Source: Streptomyces sp. G44
GTDB taxonomy: Bacteria > Actinomycetota > Actinomycetes > Streptomycetales > Streptomycetaceae
Direction of reading: 5' to 3'
Assembly: GCF_016905445.1 (NCBI RefSeq)
Contig: NZ_JAFEXF010000046.1
Location: forward strand, 1 to 43,756
DNA length: 43,756 bases
Shown: one piece after another, positions 24,253-32,695 of the stretch
How the letters are laid out: each line of letters starts with the position of its first letter
Position numbering within the stretch: position 1 is the stretch's first letter
The notes under the pieces: generated by a model
What the model saw: only the letters and a program-made list of their open reading frames with translations
The model's database searches: none
Told to the model about the DNA's origin: nothing
Program-made: the position numbers and the translations under genes

Positions 24253-24896
24253 GCGGCAGGGACGTGATCCTGGGCCGGGTGCGCCGGGCGCTCGGCGGGC
24301 CGGGCGGGGCCCCGACGGCGTACGCGACGGACATCGACCGCGGTTACCGCCGCCGGCACGGGGAGCGGACCGTCGAGCAGACGGTGGACCTGCTGGCGGA
24401 GAACCTCGCGGAGTACCGGGCGATCGTGCACCGAACGGACGCGGCGGAGCTGCCTCTCCTGCTCATGCGGCTGCTCGCCGAGCGGTGGCCCGGCACCGTG
24501 CTGGTGCCTGCGGGGCTGCCGCCCGGGTGGATGTCGGCGGTCGACGCCCCGCTGGTCCACGACCGCGCGGTGAGCACGGCCGCCGAGCTCGACCGGTCCG
24601 GGGCGGTCGTGACCGGCTGCGCCGTCGCCGTCGCCGAGACCGGCACGATCGTGCTCGACGGCTCGCCCGACCAGGGGCGCCGCCGCATCACCCTGGTCCC
24701 GGACCATCACATCTGCGTGGTGCGGGTCCCGGACCAGGTCGTCTCCTCCGTTCCGCAGGCCCTCGAACGGCTCGATCCGGCGCGCCCGCTGACGTGGATC
24801 TCGGGGCCCTCCGCGACCAGCGACATCGAGCTGGACCGGGTCGAGGGGGTCCATGGGCCGCGCGTCCTCCAGGCGGTGCTGGTGAGCGGTGCGTGA
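24249..24896 (+). CDS. lutC: L-lactate utilisation protein LutC (LUD domain)
   Basis: 215 residues, GTG overlapping the lutB stop as GTGA. The LUD (formerly DUF162) domain covers most of it: GAVVTGCAVAVAETGTIVLDGSPDQGRRRITLVPDHHICVVRVPDQVV and the closing WISGPSATSDIELDRVEGVHGPR, the conserved end motif. Third component of lactate oxidation. The next gene, an ABC transporter ATPase, begins 22 bases on but has its own TAGCGT element and ribosome site in that gap. Confidence 0.93.
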   Translation: MSGRDVILGRVRRALGGPGGAPTAYATDIDRGYRRRHGERTVEQTVDLLAENLAEYRAIVHRTDAAELPLLLMRLLAERWPGTVLVPAGLPPGWMSAVDAPLVHDRAVSTAAELDRSGAVVTGCAVAVAETGTIVLDGSPDQGRRRITLVPDHHICVVRVPDQVVSSVPQALERLDPARPLTWISGPSATSDIELDRVEGVHGPRVLQAVLVSGA

Positions 24897-24918
24897 CGGG
24901 CGCGGCTAGCGTGAGGGC

Positions 24919-26082
24919 ATGATCCGGTTCGAGCAGGTGACCAAGCGCTACCCGGACGGCACGACGGCCGTGGACGACCTCTCCTTCGAGGTCGCCGAGG
25001 GCGAACTGGTCACGCTCGTCGGCCCGTCCGGCTGCGGCAAGACCACGACGATGATGATGGTGAACCGGCTCATCGAACCGACGTCCGGCCGCATCTTCGT
25101 GGACGGCGAGGACATCGCCGGCGTGGACCCGGTGCGGCTGCGCCGCCGCATCGGCTACGTGATCCAGCAGGTCGGCCTCTTCCCGCACCGCACGGTCCTC
25201 GACAACACGGCGACCGTCCCCGCGCTCATCGGCTGGAAGAAGGCGAAGGCGCGGGCGCGGGCGGCGGAGCTGCTCGACCTGGTGGGCCTGGACCCGAAGA
25301 CGTACGGCTCCCGCTACCCCGAGCAGTTGTCGGGCGGCCAGCGCCAGCGGGTCGGTGTGGCGCGGGCCCTGGCGGCCGATCCGCCCGTCCTCCTGATGGA
25401 CGAGCCGTTCGGCGCGGTCGACCCGGTGGTGCGCGAGCAGTTGCAGGAGGAGTTCCTGCGGATGCGGCGGGCGGTGCGCAAGACGGTCCTGTTCGTCACG
25501 CACGACATCGAGGAGGCGGTCCGCCTCGGTGACCGCATCGCGGTGTACGGCCAGGGCCGCATCGAACAGTTCGACACTCCGGGCGCGGTGCTCGGGGCGC
25601 CCGCGACGCCGTACGTCGCCGGGTTCGTGGGGGCCGACCGCGGTCTGAAGCGGCTCTCGGTCACCGAGATCCAGCCGGACGACCTGGAGGAGCCGCCGGT
25701 CGCCCGGCTCGCCGAGCCCGCCGCGCAGGCGGCGGCCCGGCTGCGCGAGCAGGGGGCGCGGTGGGCCGTGGTCCTGGACGCGGACGGTGATCTGCACGGC
25801 TGGGTCGGCGTCGACGAGGTGGCGCTCGCCGGTGCCGGCGGCACGGTCGGCGACCTGGCGCACCGCATGAACGCATGGGTGCCGGTCGGGGCCCCGCTCA
25901 AGCAGGCGTTCGGTGTGATGTTGCAGCACGACGCGGGCTGGGTCGCCGTCCTGGACGGGGCGCGTTTCCTCGGTGTCCTGACCCCGGCGAAGCTGCACGA
26001 GGCGCTGCGCCGTTCGGTCGACGCGGACGCGCAGGGCGTGGCCCGCGACGAGGTGGAGTTCGACTCGGTCGCCGACGCGTGA
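24919..26082 (+). CDS. Glycine betaine/choline ABC transporter ATP-binding protein (OpuCA/ProV type)
   Basis: 387 residues. Walker A VGPSGCGKTT (34-43), signature LSGGQRQRVGVARAL (137-151), Walker B VLLMDEPFGAVDP, H-loop FVTHDIEEA, then a C-terminal tail from about residue 255 with degenerate CBS motifs (WVGVDEVALAG..., LKQAFGVMLQHDAGWVAVLDGARFLGVLTP), the osmosensing arrangement of this ATPase type. A TAGCGT hexamer and GAGGG just before the ATG suggest a short-leader promoter of its own. Its partner genes (27-28 kb) are on the other strand and converge on it, so the transporter is a split operon. Confidence 0.9.
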   Translation: MIRFEQVTKRYPDGTTAVDDLSFEVAEGELVTLVGPSGCGKTTTMMMVNRLIEPTSGRIFVDGEDIAGVDPVRLRRRIGYVIQQVGLFPHRTVLDNTATVPALIGWKKAKARARAAELLDLVGLDPKTYGSRYPEQLSGGQRQRVGVARALAADPPVLLMDEPFGAVDPVVREQLQEEFLRMRRAVRKTVLFVTHDIEEAVRLGDRIAVYGQGRIEQFDTPGAVLGAPATPYVAGFVGADRGLKRLSVTEIQPDDLEEPPVARLAEPAAQAAARLREQGARWAVVLDADGDLHGWVGVDEVALAGAGGTVGDLAHRMNAWVPVGAPLKQAFGVMLQHDAGWVAVLDGARFLGVLTPAKLHEALRRSVDADAQGVARDEVEFDSVADA

Positions 26083-26106
26083 CGCTCCGCTGGTGAGGCG
26101 GTTCTT

Positions 26107-26163
26107 CGTCTGCGGGCCGTCCGTGGCCGGTCGCGCAGTTCCCCGCGCCCCTGACGGGGCGCT
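26107..26163 (-). repeat. Dispersed intergenic repeat, copy 3, with terminator-like hairpin
   Basis: Read on the minus strand it matches copies 1 and 2: hairpin then GCGCGGGGAACTGCGCGACC. The hairpin here is perfect: GCGCCCC (26145-26151), loop TGAC, GGGGCGC (26156-26162). It lies in the 79-nt gap between two convergent genes and touches the stop codon of the binding-protein gene, so a bidirectional terminator is a natural role. Confidence 0.7.
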
Positions 26164-27100
26164 ACAGCAGCCCCTTGTCCTCCAGATAGGTGCGGGCCAC
26201 GTCCTGCGGCAGCCGCCGCCAGCTGTCCACCTGCTCGTTCATGGACGCGAGGTCGGCGGTCGTCAGCACGGAGTTGAGCCGCCCGAGCGCCGCCGCGACG
26301 CCCTCGCTGCCCGCCTGGGAGCGGTTGACGACGGGCACGATGTAGTCGGCGTTCTGAAGATGCTTGTCGTCCTTGAGGAGCACCAGTCCGAAGTCGTCGA
26401 GGGTGGCGTCGGTGGACGTGGTGAGCACCATCTGGTCCTGTCCGCTCTGGACGGCCTTCTTGGCCTGGGTCGTGCCGACGCCCTTCGGGTCGATGCCGGC
26501 GATGTCGATGCCGTAGACCTTCTTGAGGCCCGGGGCGCAGTAGGGGCGCCGGACGCATTCGTCGCCCGCGGCGAGACGCACCTTCAGGCGGGATGTGCCG
26601 AGGTCGCTGAGTGTCCTCAGGCGGTGCCGGACGGCGTACGACGCGCTGACGGCGAAGGCGTTCTGGTCGACCGCCTTGCCGGGGTCGAGGACGGTGAGGC
26701 CGCGCGGGGCGGCGAGGCGGCGCAGGGCCCGCAGGGTGGTGCCGAGGTCGGGTGAGCCGACGGGGCGGGCGTCGGCGCCGTTCTTCTTGGCGTTCAGCCA
26801 GTCCGCGAAGGTCGCGGCGTACTCGGGTACGACGTCGATCTGGCCGGACTCCAGGGCGGGTTCGTACAGCTCGCGGTTGGCCACGGAGAGGATCCGCGTG
26901 CCGTAACCGGCCTTCTTCAGGAGCAGCGCGTACATCTGGGCGAGCAGGTCGGACTCGGTGAAGCCCGCGGAGCCCACGACGAGGTTCTTGCTGTCGCCCG
27001 GGGGTGCGGTGACCTGGCCCCGGTCCTCCAGTGCGGGCCCGGAGGCGCACCCTGCCGTGAGGGTGAGGAGGGCCGCTGCCAGGGCGGCGCGGCACCTCAT
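26162..27100 (-). CDS. Glycine betaine/choline ABC transporter substrate-binding lipoprotein
   Basis: 312 residues from the ATG at 27100, overlapping the upstream permease stop as ATGA. Lipoprotein signal ALLTLTAGC (Cys18). The mature part has the OpuAC/ProX fold: KNLVVGSAGFTESDLLAQMYALLLKKAGYGTRI, ANRELYEPALESGQIDVVPEYAATFADWL, with Tyr and other aromatic positions for the quaternary amine. It belongs with the two permeases and the convergent ATPase. Carnitine or choline are alternative ligands. Confidence 0.88.
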   Translation of the reverse strand: MRCRAALAAALLTLTAGCASGPALEDRGQVTAPPGDSKNLVVGSAGFTESDLLAQMYALLLKKAGYGTRILSVANRELYEPALESGQIDVVPEYAATFADWLNAKKNGADARPVGSPDLGTTLRALRRLAAPRGLTVLDPGKAVDQNAFAVSASYAVRHRLRTLSDLGTSRLKVRLAAGDECVRRPYCAPGLKKVYGIDIAGIDPKGVGTTQAKKAVQSGQDQMVLTTSTDATLDDFGLVLLKDDKHLQNADYIVPVVNRSQAGSEGVAAALGRLNSVLTTADLASMNEQVDSWRRLPQDVARTYLEDKGLL

Positions 27101-27777
27101 CCGGCGTTCCCCCGGCGCCGTGTCCGGGCGGGGGCGACCCGCTCGGCCACCTCGAAGACGGCCTCGACGAGGAGCGCGAAGACCGCCACCAGGACGGCGC
27201 CCGCCACGACCTGCGGGGTGCTCGCCAGGTTGAACCCCGCCGTGATGATCCGCCCGAGCCCGCCGCCGCCGGCCAGCGCGGCGATGGTGGCGGTGGCGAC
27301 GAGCTGCACGGCGGCGACGCGGACGCCGTTGAGCACCAGGGGCAGGGCGAGCGGCAGTTCGACCCGCCAGAGCATCTGGCGCCCGGACATTCCCATGCCG
27401 CGCGCCGCCTGTACGACGTCGCGGTCGACGCCCCGCATGCCGACGTAGGCGTTGGTGAGCAGCGGCGGCACGGCGAACAGGACGAGGGCGACGACGGTCG
27501 GCCCGTCGCCCCAGCGGCCGAGCGGGGTGAGCAGCAGCAGGACGAGCACCGCGAAGGTGGGCACGGCGCGGCCGGCGTTGGAGAGGTTCACGGCGAGCGC
27601 GCCGCCCTTGCCGAGGTGGCCGAGGACGAGCGCGACGGGCAGGGCGATCAGGCAGCTGATGACCAGGCAGACGACGGTGAGGACGAGGTGCTGGGTGAGC
27701 CGGTGCCAGATGCCGTCGTCGCCGGCCCAGTGCGCGGAGTCGGTGAGCCACGTCCAGGCGTCGGCGAGTGTCCTCAT
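27097..27777 (-). CDS. Quaternary-amine ABC transporter permease (first-copy OpuCB type)
   Basis: 226 residues, ATG at 27777 overlapping the preceding permease stop as ATGA. Several membrane helices (LVLTVVCLVISCLIALPVALVL first) and the coupling loop VQAARGMGMSGRQMLWRVELPLALPLVLNG, matching the BPD_transp_1 EAA motif of osmoprotectant permeases. Ends in a basic tail RTRRRGNAG. Confidence 0.9.
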   Translation of the reverse strand: MRTLADAWTWLTDSAHWAGDDGIWHRLTQHLVLTVVCLVISCLIALPVALVLGHLGKGGALAVNLSNAGRAVPTFAVLVLLLLTPLGRWGDGPTVVALVLFAVPPLLTNAYVGMRGVDRDVVQAARGMGMSGRQMLWRVELPLALPLVLNGVRVAAVQLVATATIAALAGGGGLGRIITAGFNLASTPQVVAGAVLVAVFALLVEAVFEVAERVAPARTRRRGNAG

Positions 27778-28463
27778 GAGCGGGCCGCCCGCGACGCCCT
27801 CTCCCAGGGCGTGAGGAGACGCTGTACGCCGAGGAGCAGCAGGTCGGCGGCGACGGCGATGACGACGCAGAGGACGGACGCGGTGAGCACCTGGGCCTTG
27901 AAGTAGGTGTTCATGCCCGTGTAGATGAGGTTGCCGAGCCCGCCGAAGCCGACGATGGCGCCGACGGTGACCAGGGAGACGGCGGACACCGTGGCGATGC
28001 GCAGCCCGGCCATGGCGGAAGGCAGCGCGAGGGGCAGTTCGACGGTGAGCAGGAGGCGGACCGGCCCGTACCCCATGCCGCGGGCGGCCTGCCGGGTCTC
28101 CTCGGGGACGGCGCGGAGACCGGCGAGGACGTTCCGTACGAGGAGGGTGAGCGAGTAGAGGACGAGGCCCGCGACGACGAGGGAGGCGGAGAGCCCGTAC
28201 ACCGGCAGGAGCAGCGAGAACATCGCGAGCGAGGGAATGGTGTACAAGATCGTGGTGAACGCGAGGACGGGCCCCGCGGCCCATCGCCAGCGGCGGGCGA
28301 GCACGGCGAGGGGCACGGCGACGACGAGGGCCATCAGGACGGAGACAACCGTCAGTTCGAGATGCTGCACGACCGCGTCGAGGATGATCCGGCGGCGGGT
28401 GCTCAGGTACTCACCGCAGATCCACTCGTTGCGCGCGAGGCAGTCGTCGGGAGGCGCGGTCAC
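27774..28463 (-). CDS. Quaternary-amine ABC transporter permease (OpuCD type)
   Basis: 229 residues from the GTG at 28463, chosen because family members begin with a short lead and the motif DCLARNEWICGEYL, seen here at residues about 7-20; the ribosome site is weak and an upstream open stretch is Pro/Arg rich. Coupling loop TRQAARGMGYGPVRLLLTVELPLALPSAMAG. The two permease genes, 4 bases overlapping, form a heterodimeric channel. Upstream lies decayed DNA, so its promoter must be within about 80 bases. Confidence 0.88.
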   Translation of the reverse strand: MTAPPDDCLARNEWICGEYLSTRRRIILDAVVQHLELTVVSVLMALVVAVPLAVLARRWRWAAGPVLAFTTILYTIPSLAMFSLLLPVYGLSASLVVAGLVLYSLTLLVRNVLAGLRAVPEETRQAARGMGYGPVRLLLTVELPLALPSAMAGLRIATVSAVSLVTVGAIVGFGGLGNLIYTGMNTYFKAQVLTASVLCVVIAVAADLLLLGVQRLLTPWERASRAARS

Positions 28464-28539
28464 CTGTCCATTCAAGGCGGGGCGAGGGGTGGCGGCGCGT
28501 CGGGGTGACCCGGATGGGGCACGCTCCGGTCTCTGGCGT

Positions 28540-29373
28540 CGGCGATCCACGAGCCGTGGATGCCCGCCGGGACGCGGCGTGGCTGTCCGACGGCGGCGAT
28601 CGGGGCCGGGTGATGTCCCGCGCGTCCAGGACGAGGAGCTCGCAGGCGTCCCGCGCGAGGTCGCTGACGAGGGTCATGAGGGAGCCGTCGTCCTCGGCCC
28701 CCCCGGCGGCCGGTACGAAGCAGGGCTCGCCGTACGTGCGGCCGGGCCCGGCGTCCGCGATCTGCCGCTGTCCGGCCAGCGCGTCGTACTTGACCAGGGC
28801 GTACCGTTCCAGACCCGCGCCGGGGAAGGCGACGGCGTACGTGTGGCGTTGCGCCGAGCCGGTCGACGCCGCGTTGATCGTGGCGCATTCGGTGACGAGG
28901 GAGTCGAGCCGCTCCTCGCGGGCGGTGCCGGTGGCCGGGTCCAGGGTCCAGCGGTGCCGCATCGAGCCGACACCGGGCACGGGCGGGTGGCCGGGAGCAC
29001 CGCTCGACCACTTCCGGCTGCTCTCCCACGACGACCGGTCGCAGCGGGGCCCTTCCACGTGTCGCTCCAGCGGTACGGGATTCGGAGTGCTCCTCGGCAT
29101 CGAAGACGACCGGAAGGCCGCGCCAGACCGTGGGGTGCGCGGTGAGGCCGAAGTCGTGCATCAGGGCGGGGCCCGCACCGAGCACCACCTGACTGCTCGT
29201 CAGCTCTCCCCGGCCCGGCGACGTGGCACGTCAAGTAGGGCGCTGACGGGCGTAGCCGAAGAAGCGCAGTTCGCCGGTCCGCGGGCCCCCCCTCGGGGTG
29301 CGCCGTCATGGCGGTGGTGAGACGACCCCGGAAGCCGTGGGGGCAGATCGTGTCTGGTCAGCTCGTCGAGCCA
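28540..29373 (-). pseudogene. Decayed carotenoid oxygenase (RPE65/CCD family) remnant
   Basis: Recognisable pieces occur in order but in all three minus-strand frames: LTRHDLPPRLPGS, then MTAHPEGG with TGELRFFGYA after a slip in a run of seven G (29286-29292 as C on +), APYLTCHVAGPG, LMHDFGLTAHPTVWRGLPVVFD (with the family's MHDF His), RIPYRWSD, HRWTLDPATGTAREERLD, GEPCFVPAAGG with LLVLDARDITRP, and finally VPAGIHGSWI with the last family His. The segment between PYRW and HRWTL, normally tens of residues with a metal-binding His, is missing, as is the N-terminal third. At least four frame breaks; not translatable as one protein. Confidence 0.8.
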
Positions 29374-29650
29374 CCGGCCGACGAGCGAGGACGTGACACC
29401 GGGACCGGCCGCCAGCACCGTACCGACGAGGTCGTATCCGGGGACGGACGGGAACGGCGGCTGGCCGTAGTGGCGGTCGCCGCGCATCTGCTGCTCGGCG
29501 AAGGAGACACCGGTCGCTTCCATCTCGACGACGACCTGACCGGCACCCGCGACGGGCAACGGGCCACGCCGCAGTGACGACTTCGAGCGTCCAGCCGTCG
29601 GCCGGGGTGGTGTGCGGCCCGCCCCTGTACAGCCCGGCGACGCGGACGCT
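29374..29650 (-). pseudogene. N-terminal stump of a zinc-type medium-chain dehydrogenase
   Basis: Two frames are needed: VRVAGLYRGGPHTTPADGWTLEVVT, then LRRGPLPVAGAGQVVVEMEATGVSFAEQQMRGDRHYG and PFPSVPGYDLVGTVLAAGPGV, which is the GroES-like start of an MDR oxidoreductase. The homology stops at SSLVGR (about 29374) and the reading runs on, in the same frame, into the carotenoid-oxygenase remnant. So the rest of this gene and the start of the next were lost together. No good start codon remains. Confidence 0.75.
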
Positions 29651-29849
29651 GCTCCCGGCGAGTACGCCCGGCCCCGGGCCTGAGAGGTCGGGCGCCGCGT
29701 CCGGCGTGCCGCCCTCCAGATCCGGGTCCCGGCCACCTGCCGCGGGGTCCGCGCCGACGCGCGACCGTGACGGCGGGCAGCGGTCCGCCGATGGGCCTAG
29801 GCCTTGCGCCTCATGTGTGGGGCGTCCGCGCTGGCTAGGGTCGGCGTCC

Positions 29850-30311
29850 ATGCGGGCCACGGAGATCACCCGCCGCGAGACGGCGGAACGCAGGCGGGAA
29901 ACGCTGGAACGGCTCAGCTCTGAGCGCGACATATGGCTGTCGACGGCCCACCCGGACCACGGCCCGCACCAGGTGCCCCTGTGGTTCCTGTGGGACGGAC
30001 AGGCGGTGTGGATGTGCACGGGCGCGAACTCCGCGACCGTACGCAACGCGCGAAAGGAGCCGCGCGTACGGCTGGCGCTGCCGGACGCCATGGACGTGGT
30101 GCTGATCCAGGGGGAGGCGGAGTGCCACCCCGCGCCGGATGTGCCGAAGGAGGCCGCGGACGCGTTCGCGCGCAAGTTCGGCTGGGGCCCCCGCTCGGCG
30201 AAGCCCCCCTACACGTACCTGCGCGTCGCGCCGAGGACCGTGCGCGCCTGGCGTGGAGAACCGGAGCTGCGGGGCCGGGTCGTCATGCGCGAGGGGGTGT
30301 GGCTGGGGTGA
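29850..30311 (+). CDS. PPOX/F420-dependent-type flavin or deazaflavin oxidoreductase
   Basis: 153 residues from the ATG at 29850. Split-barrel pattern: RLSSERDIWLSTAHPDHGPHQVPLWFLWDGQAVWMCTGANSATVRNARKEPRVRLALPDAMDVVLIQGEAE. The LWFLWDG and NSATVRNARKEPRVRL stretches are typical of the pyridoxamine-oxidase-like group whose actinobacterial members use F420 or FMN. A 10-bp palindrome GGCCTAGGCC (29794-29803) lies upstream. Substrate unknown. It is the first intact gene after the decayed region. Confidence 0.85.
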   Translation: MRATEITRRETAERRRETLERLSSERDIWLSTAHPDHGPHQVPLWFLWDGQAVWMCTGANSATVRNARKEPRVRLALPDAMDVVLIQGEAECHPAPDVPKEAADAFARKFGWGPRSAKPPYTYLRVAPRTVRAWRGEPELRGRVVMREGVWLG

Positions 30312-30381
30312 GTGGCCCGGGGCGGCGCGACCGCCTGTGCCGCCTCCCCCACTCGCGGCTCGCGGCGGGGCGACATTTTTC

Positions 30382-30399
30382 GTAACGTGCGTTGCGTTA
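30382..30399. promoter_or_regulatory. Candidate TetR-type operator before the flavoprotein gene
   Basis: GTAACG-TG-CGTTGC (30382-30395) matches the perfect palindrome at 32657-32670 with one change in the right arm plus the centre; an overlapping pairing TAACG (30383-30387)/CGTTA (30395-30399) also exists. It lies 64-81 bases before the ATG at 30463, in an A/T-rich patch that may be the promoter. Confidence 0.55.
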
Positions 30400-30462
30400 A
30401 ATCGCCGCGGCCGGATACGGTGCCGCTGTCCGCTGTACTCAGGGCAGGAAGCCGGGATTGAC

Positions 30463-31797
30463 ATGATCGACATCGCAGCGCGCAGGGCCGGCTTCGCCGG
30501 TGTGTCCTATTCGGCGTTCTCCGGCTGGGTCGACCGGCCCGCCGCCTTCGCACCGATGCTGGAGGGGGAACTCTCGTGTGACATCGCCGTCGTCGGGGGC
30601 GGTTACGCCGGCATGGCGGCGGCGCTGCGACTGGCCGGGCGCGGCGCGGACGTCGCCCTGCTGGAGTCCGGGTTCTGCGGCTGGGGCGGCAGCTCCCGCA
30701 ACGCCGGCTACTTGTCCAACGCCCTGGCGGGCGACCCGCAGCTGCTGAAGACGCTGTACGCGCGCCGACTGCCGGGGCTCATCCGGTACGCGGACGCGGC
30801 GGCCCATTTCACCGAGGGGCTGATCCGGCGGCTCGCCATCGACTGCGACTACGAACCGACGGGCAATGTCATCGCCGCCGTCTCCCCGGGCCAACTCCGG
30901 CGCACCCAACGGAACGCCCGGATCCTGCGCGGCGCGGGGGCGGACGTCGAGTTCGTCGAGGGCGCGGACTTCGGGCTGCCGAACACGTTTCTCGGCGGCG
31001 TCTTCGAACGGGTCGGCGGGTTGCTGAACCCCGGCAAGTTCGCGCTCGGCCTGCGTGACGCGCTTCTCGCCTCGGGCGTTCGGGTGCACGAACAGACCAC
31101 CGTGCGCGCGATCGAGCCCCACTCCTCGGGCGTCGACATCGACGTGACCGGAGGCCGCCTGCGCGCCGAGCGGGTGCTCCTGGCCACCAACGCCTACTCC
31201 GGTGCCCTCGCGATCGCCCCGAAGCGGATGGTCACGCCCGTGTGGACCAGCCTGGTCGAGACCGAACCGGTCGCCCCGGAACGCCTGGCGGCGACCGGCT
31301 GGACCAGGCGCACCGGCATCATCACCCCGCACACGATCCTGGAGAACTACCGGCCCACACCCCGTGGCACGATCATGTTCGGCACCCGTCGGCTGCGGAC
31401 CGCGCAAGGGGCGCTGGGCGCCCGCGAGCCGGACGACGCGGTCGTGGCGGACCTCGTCCGGGGCTTCCACGAGCGGTTCCCCTCCCTCGGTGACGTCGCG
31501 CCGGAACGCGCCTGGGGCGGATGGATCGCGATGACGTCGTCGCTGCTGCCGGTCGCCGGAGAAGCGGCGCGGAACGTCTTCTACGCCATCGGCTGCAACG
31601 GCCACGGCCTCGCCCAGTCCCCCTACCTCGGGACCCTGCTCGCCGACCGGCTCGCCGGCGAGCCGACGCACGAAGACCTCGCCGCCGTATGGCGCGGACG
31701 GCCGCGGTTCGCCCCTTCCGTCCTCAGCGCGCCGACGCTGCACGCCGCTTGGACGCTCGACCGCATGGCGGACCGCTTCCACAGCCGCAGGGCCTGA
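30463..31797 (+). CDS. DAO-family FAD-dependent amine/amino-acid oxidoreductase
   Basis: 444 residues. FAD-binding motif DIAVVGGGYAGMAAALRLAGRGADVALLE (about 41-68), then GWGGSSRNAGYL, and the C-terminal AIGCNGHGLAQSPYLGTLLADRLAG, the second FAD contact. The lead VDRPAAFAPMLEGELSCD is the type seen in gamma-glutamylputrescine oxidase and related single-subunit amine oxidases. It stands alone, with a candidate TetR site upstream that resembles the TetR gene's own site 2.3 kb away. Substrate: probably a secondary amine or amino acid; not settled by sequence. Confidence 0.87.
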   Translation: MIDIAARRAGFAGVSYSAFSGWVDRPAAFAPMLEGELSCDIAVVGGGYAGMAAALRLAGRGADVALLESGFCGWGGSSRNAGYLSNALAGDPQLLKTLYARRLPGLIRYADAAAHFTEGLIRRLAIDCDYEPTGNVIAAVSPGQLRRTQRNARILRGAGADVEFVEGADFGLPNTFLGGVFERVGGLLNPGKFALGLRDALLASGVRVHEQTTVRAIEPHSSGVDIDVTGGRLRAERVLLATNAYSGALAIAPKRMVTPVWTSLVETEPVAPERLAATGWTRRTGIITPHTILENYRPTPRGTIMFGTRRLRTAQGALGAREPDDAVVADLVRGFHERFPSLGDVAPERAWGGWIAMTSSLLPVAGEAARNVFYAIGCNGHGLAQSPYLGTLLADRLAGEPTHEDLAAVWRGRPRFAPSVLSAPTLHAAWTLDRMADRFHSRRA

Positions 31798-31832
31798 GGA
31801 CCGGCCCCCCGCCGGGACGTTTCGCCGGAGCG

Positions 31833-32462
31833 CTAGACGCCGCTCAGCGCGGATACCAGGCTCGCGACCGTGACGGTGTTGAAGACGAAGGCGATGACCG
31901 AGTTCGCCGCCACGGTCCGCCGCATGGCCCGCGAGGTCACGTTGACGTCGGTGGTGCCGAACGTGGTCATCGCGGCCAGGGCGAAGTAGACGTGGTCGGC
32001 CCAGACCGGGGCCTCTTCCCCGGGAAAGTCGAGTGCCCGCTCGTTCTCCACGAGGTTGTCCGCCTGGAAGGTGACGGCGAAGGCCACGACCACGCAGATC
32101 CAGGCCAGGACGACCAGGGCGAGGGCCACCACTGTGCGCGGCAGGTCGGAGAAGGTGGTGGCGAGGTGGCCGGGAAGCCACAACACCGCGACCACCAGCG
32201 CGGACGCCGCGATGAAAAGCGACCCGCCGGGCCCGGGAGCGGTCCCCAGTACGTAGCGCTGCACGAACGTGCCACGGGCCTCACGGCGCGCCCAGGCGCG
32301 GACCCGCTCCGGAGGAACCGTCAAGAACGCGCTCAGGGTGATCGCGAGGTAGGGGAGCAGGTAGGCGAAGAGGACGAGGACGCCGATGTCCGCCGACGAC
32401 ATGCGCACCACGCGGTCGTCGGAGAGCAGCACCACAGCACCCGCCGCCATGGCCAGGCTCAC
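31833..32462 (-). CDS. DUF1345 integral membrane protein
   Basis: 209 residues if the GTG at 32462 is used; an in-frame GTG at 32591 would add 43 residues of low-complexity Pro/Ser/Arg sequence that family members lack, so the shorter form is preferred, though neither has a strong ribosome site. About five membrane helices; the diagnostic end is VYFALAAMTTFGTTDVNVTSRAMRRTVAANSVIAFVFNTVTVA, resembling the pore-lining TTFGT pattern of two-helix channel domains. Function unknown. Divergent from the TetR gene. Confidence 0.8.
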   Translation of the reverse strand: MSLAMAAGAVVLLSDDRVVRMSSADIGVLVLFAYLLPYLAITLSAFLTVPPERVRAWARREARGTFVQRYVLGTAPGPGGSLFIAASALVVAVLWLPGHLATTFSDLPRTVVALALVVLAWICVVVAFAVTFQADNLVENERALDFPGEEAPVWADHVYFALAAMTTFGTTDVNVTSRAMRRTVAANSVIAFVFNTVTVASLVSALSGV

Positions 32463-32656
32463 CGCCGACCTGCGCCGTTCAGAGCCAGCGGTACACGGAC
32501 GAGCCTCTCTGTCCGGATCGTCAGGGGACGCGGTGGAGCTGAAGGGATCCCGGCCGATGTTAAGGGCTGAGCGGCTTCCCGGCGGCGGCACCAGCGCTCG
32601 TGTCCCGCCCCGTCCACGAGCGCGGCTCGTCCCCGATCCCGGCGGCGGGACTTCAC

Positions 32657-32670
32657 GTAACGGGCGTTAC
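32657..32670. promoter_or_regulatory. Perfect palindrome upstream of tetR gene
   Basis: GTAACG-GG-CGTTAC, with outer TTC (32652-32654) and GAA (32673-32675) extending the symmetry. It ends 25 bases before the GTG at 32696. A near copy lies before the flavoprotein gene (30382). It is the likely autoregulatory operator. Confidence 0.65.
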
Positions 32671-32695
32671 ACGAAGTGTGTGGGAGAATCGCGGC

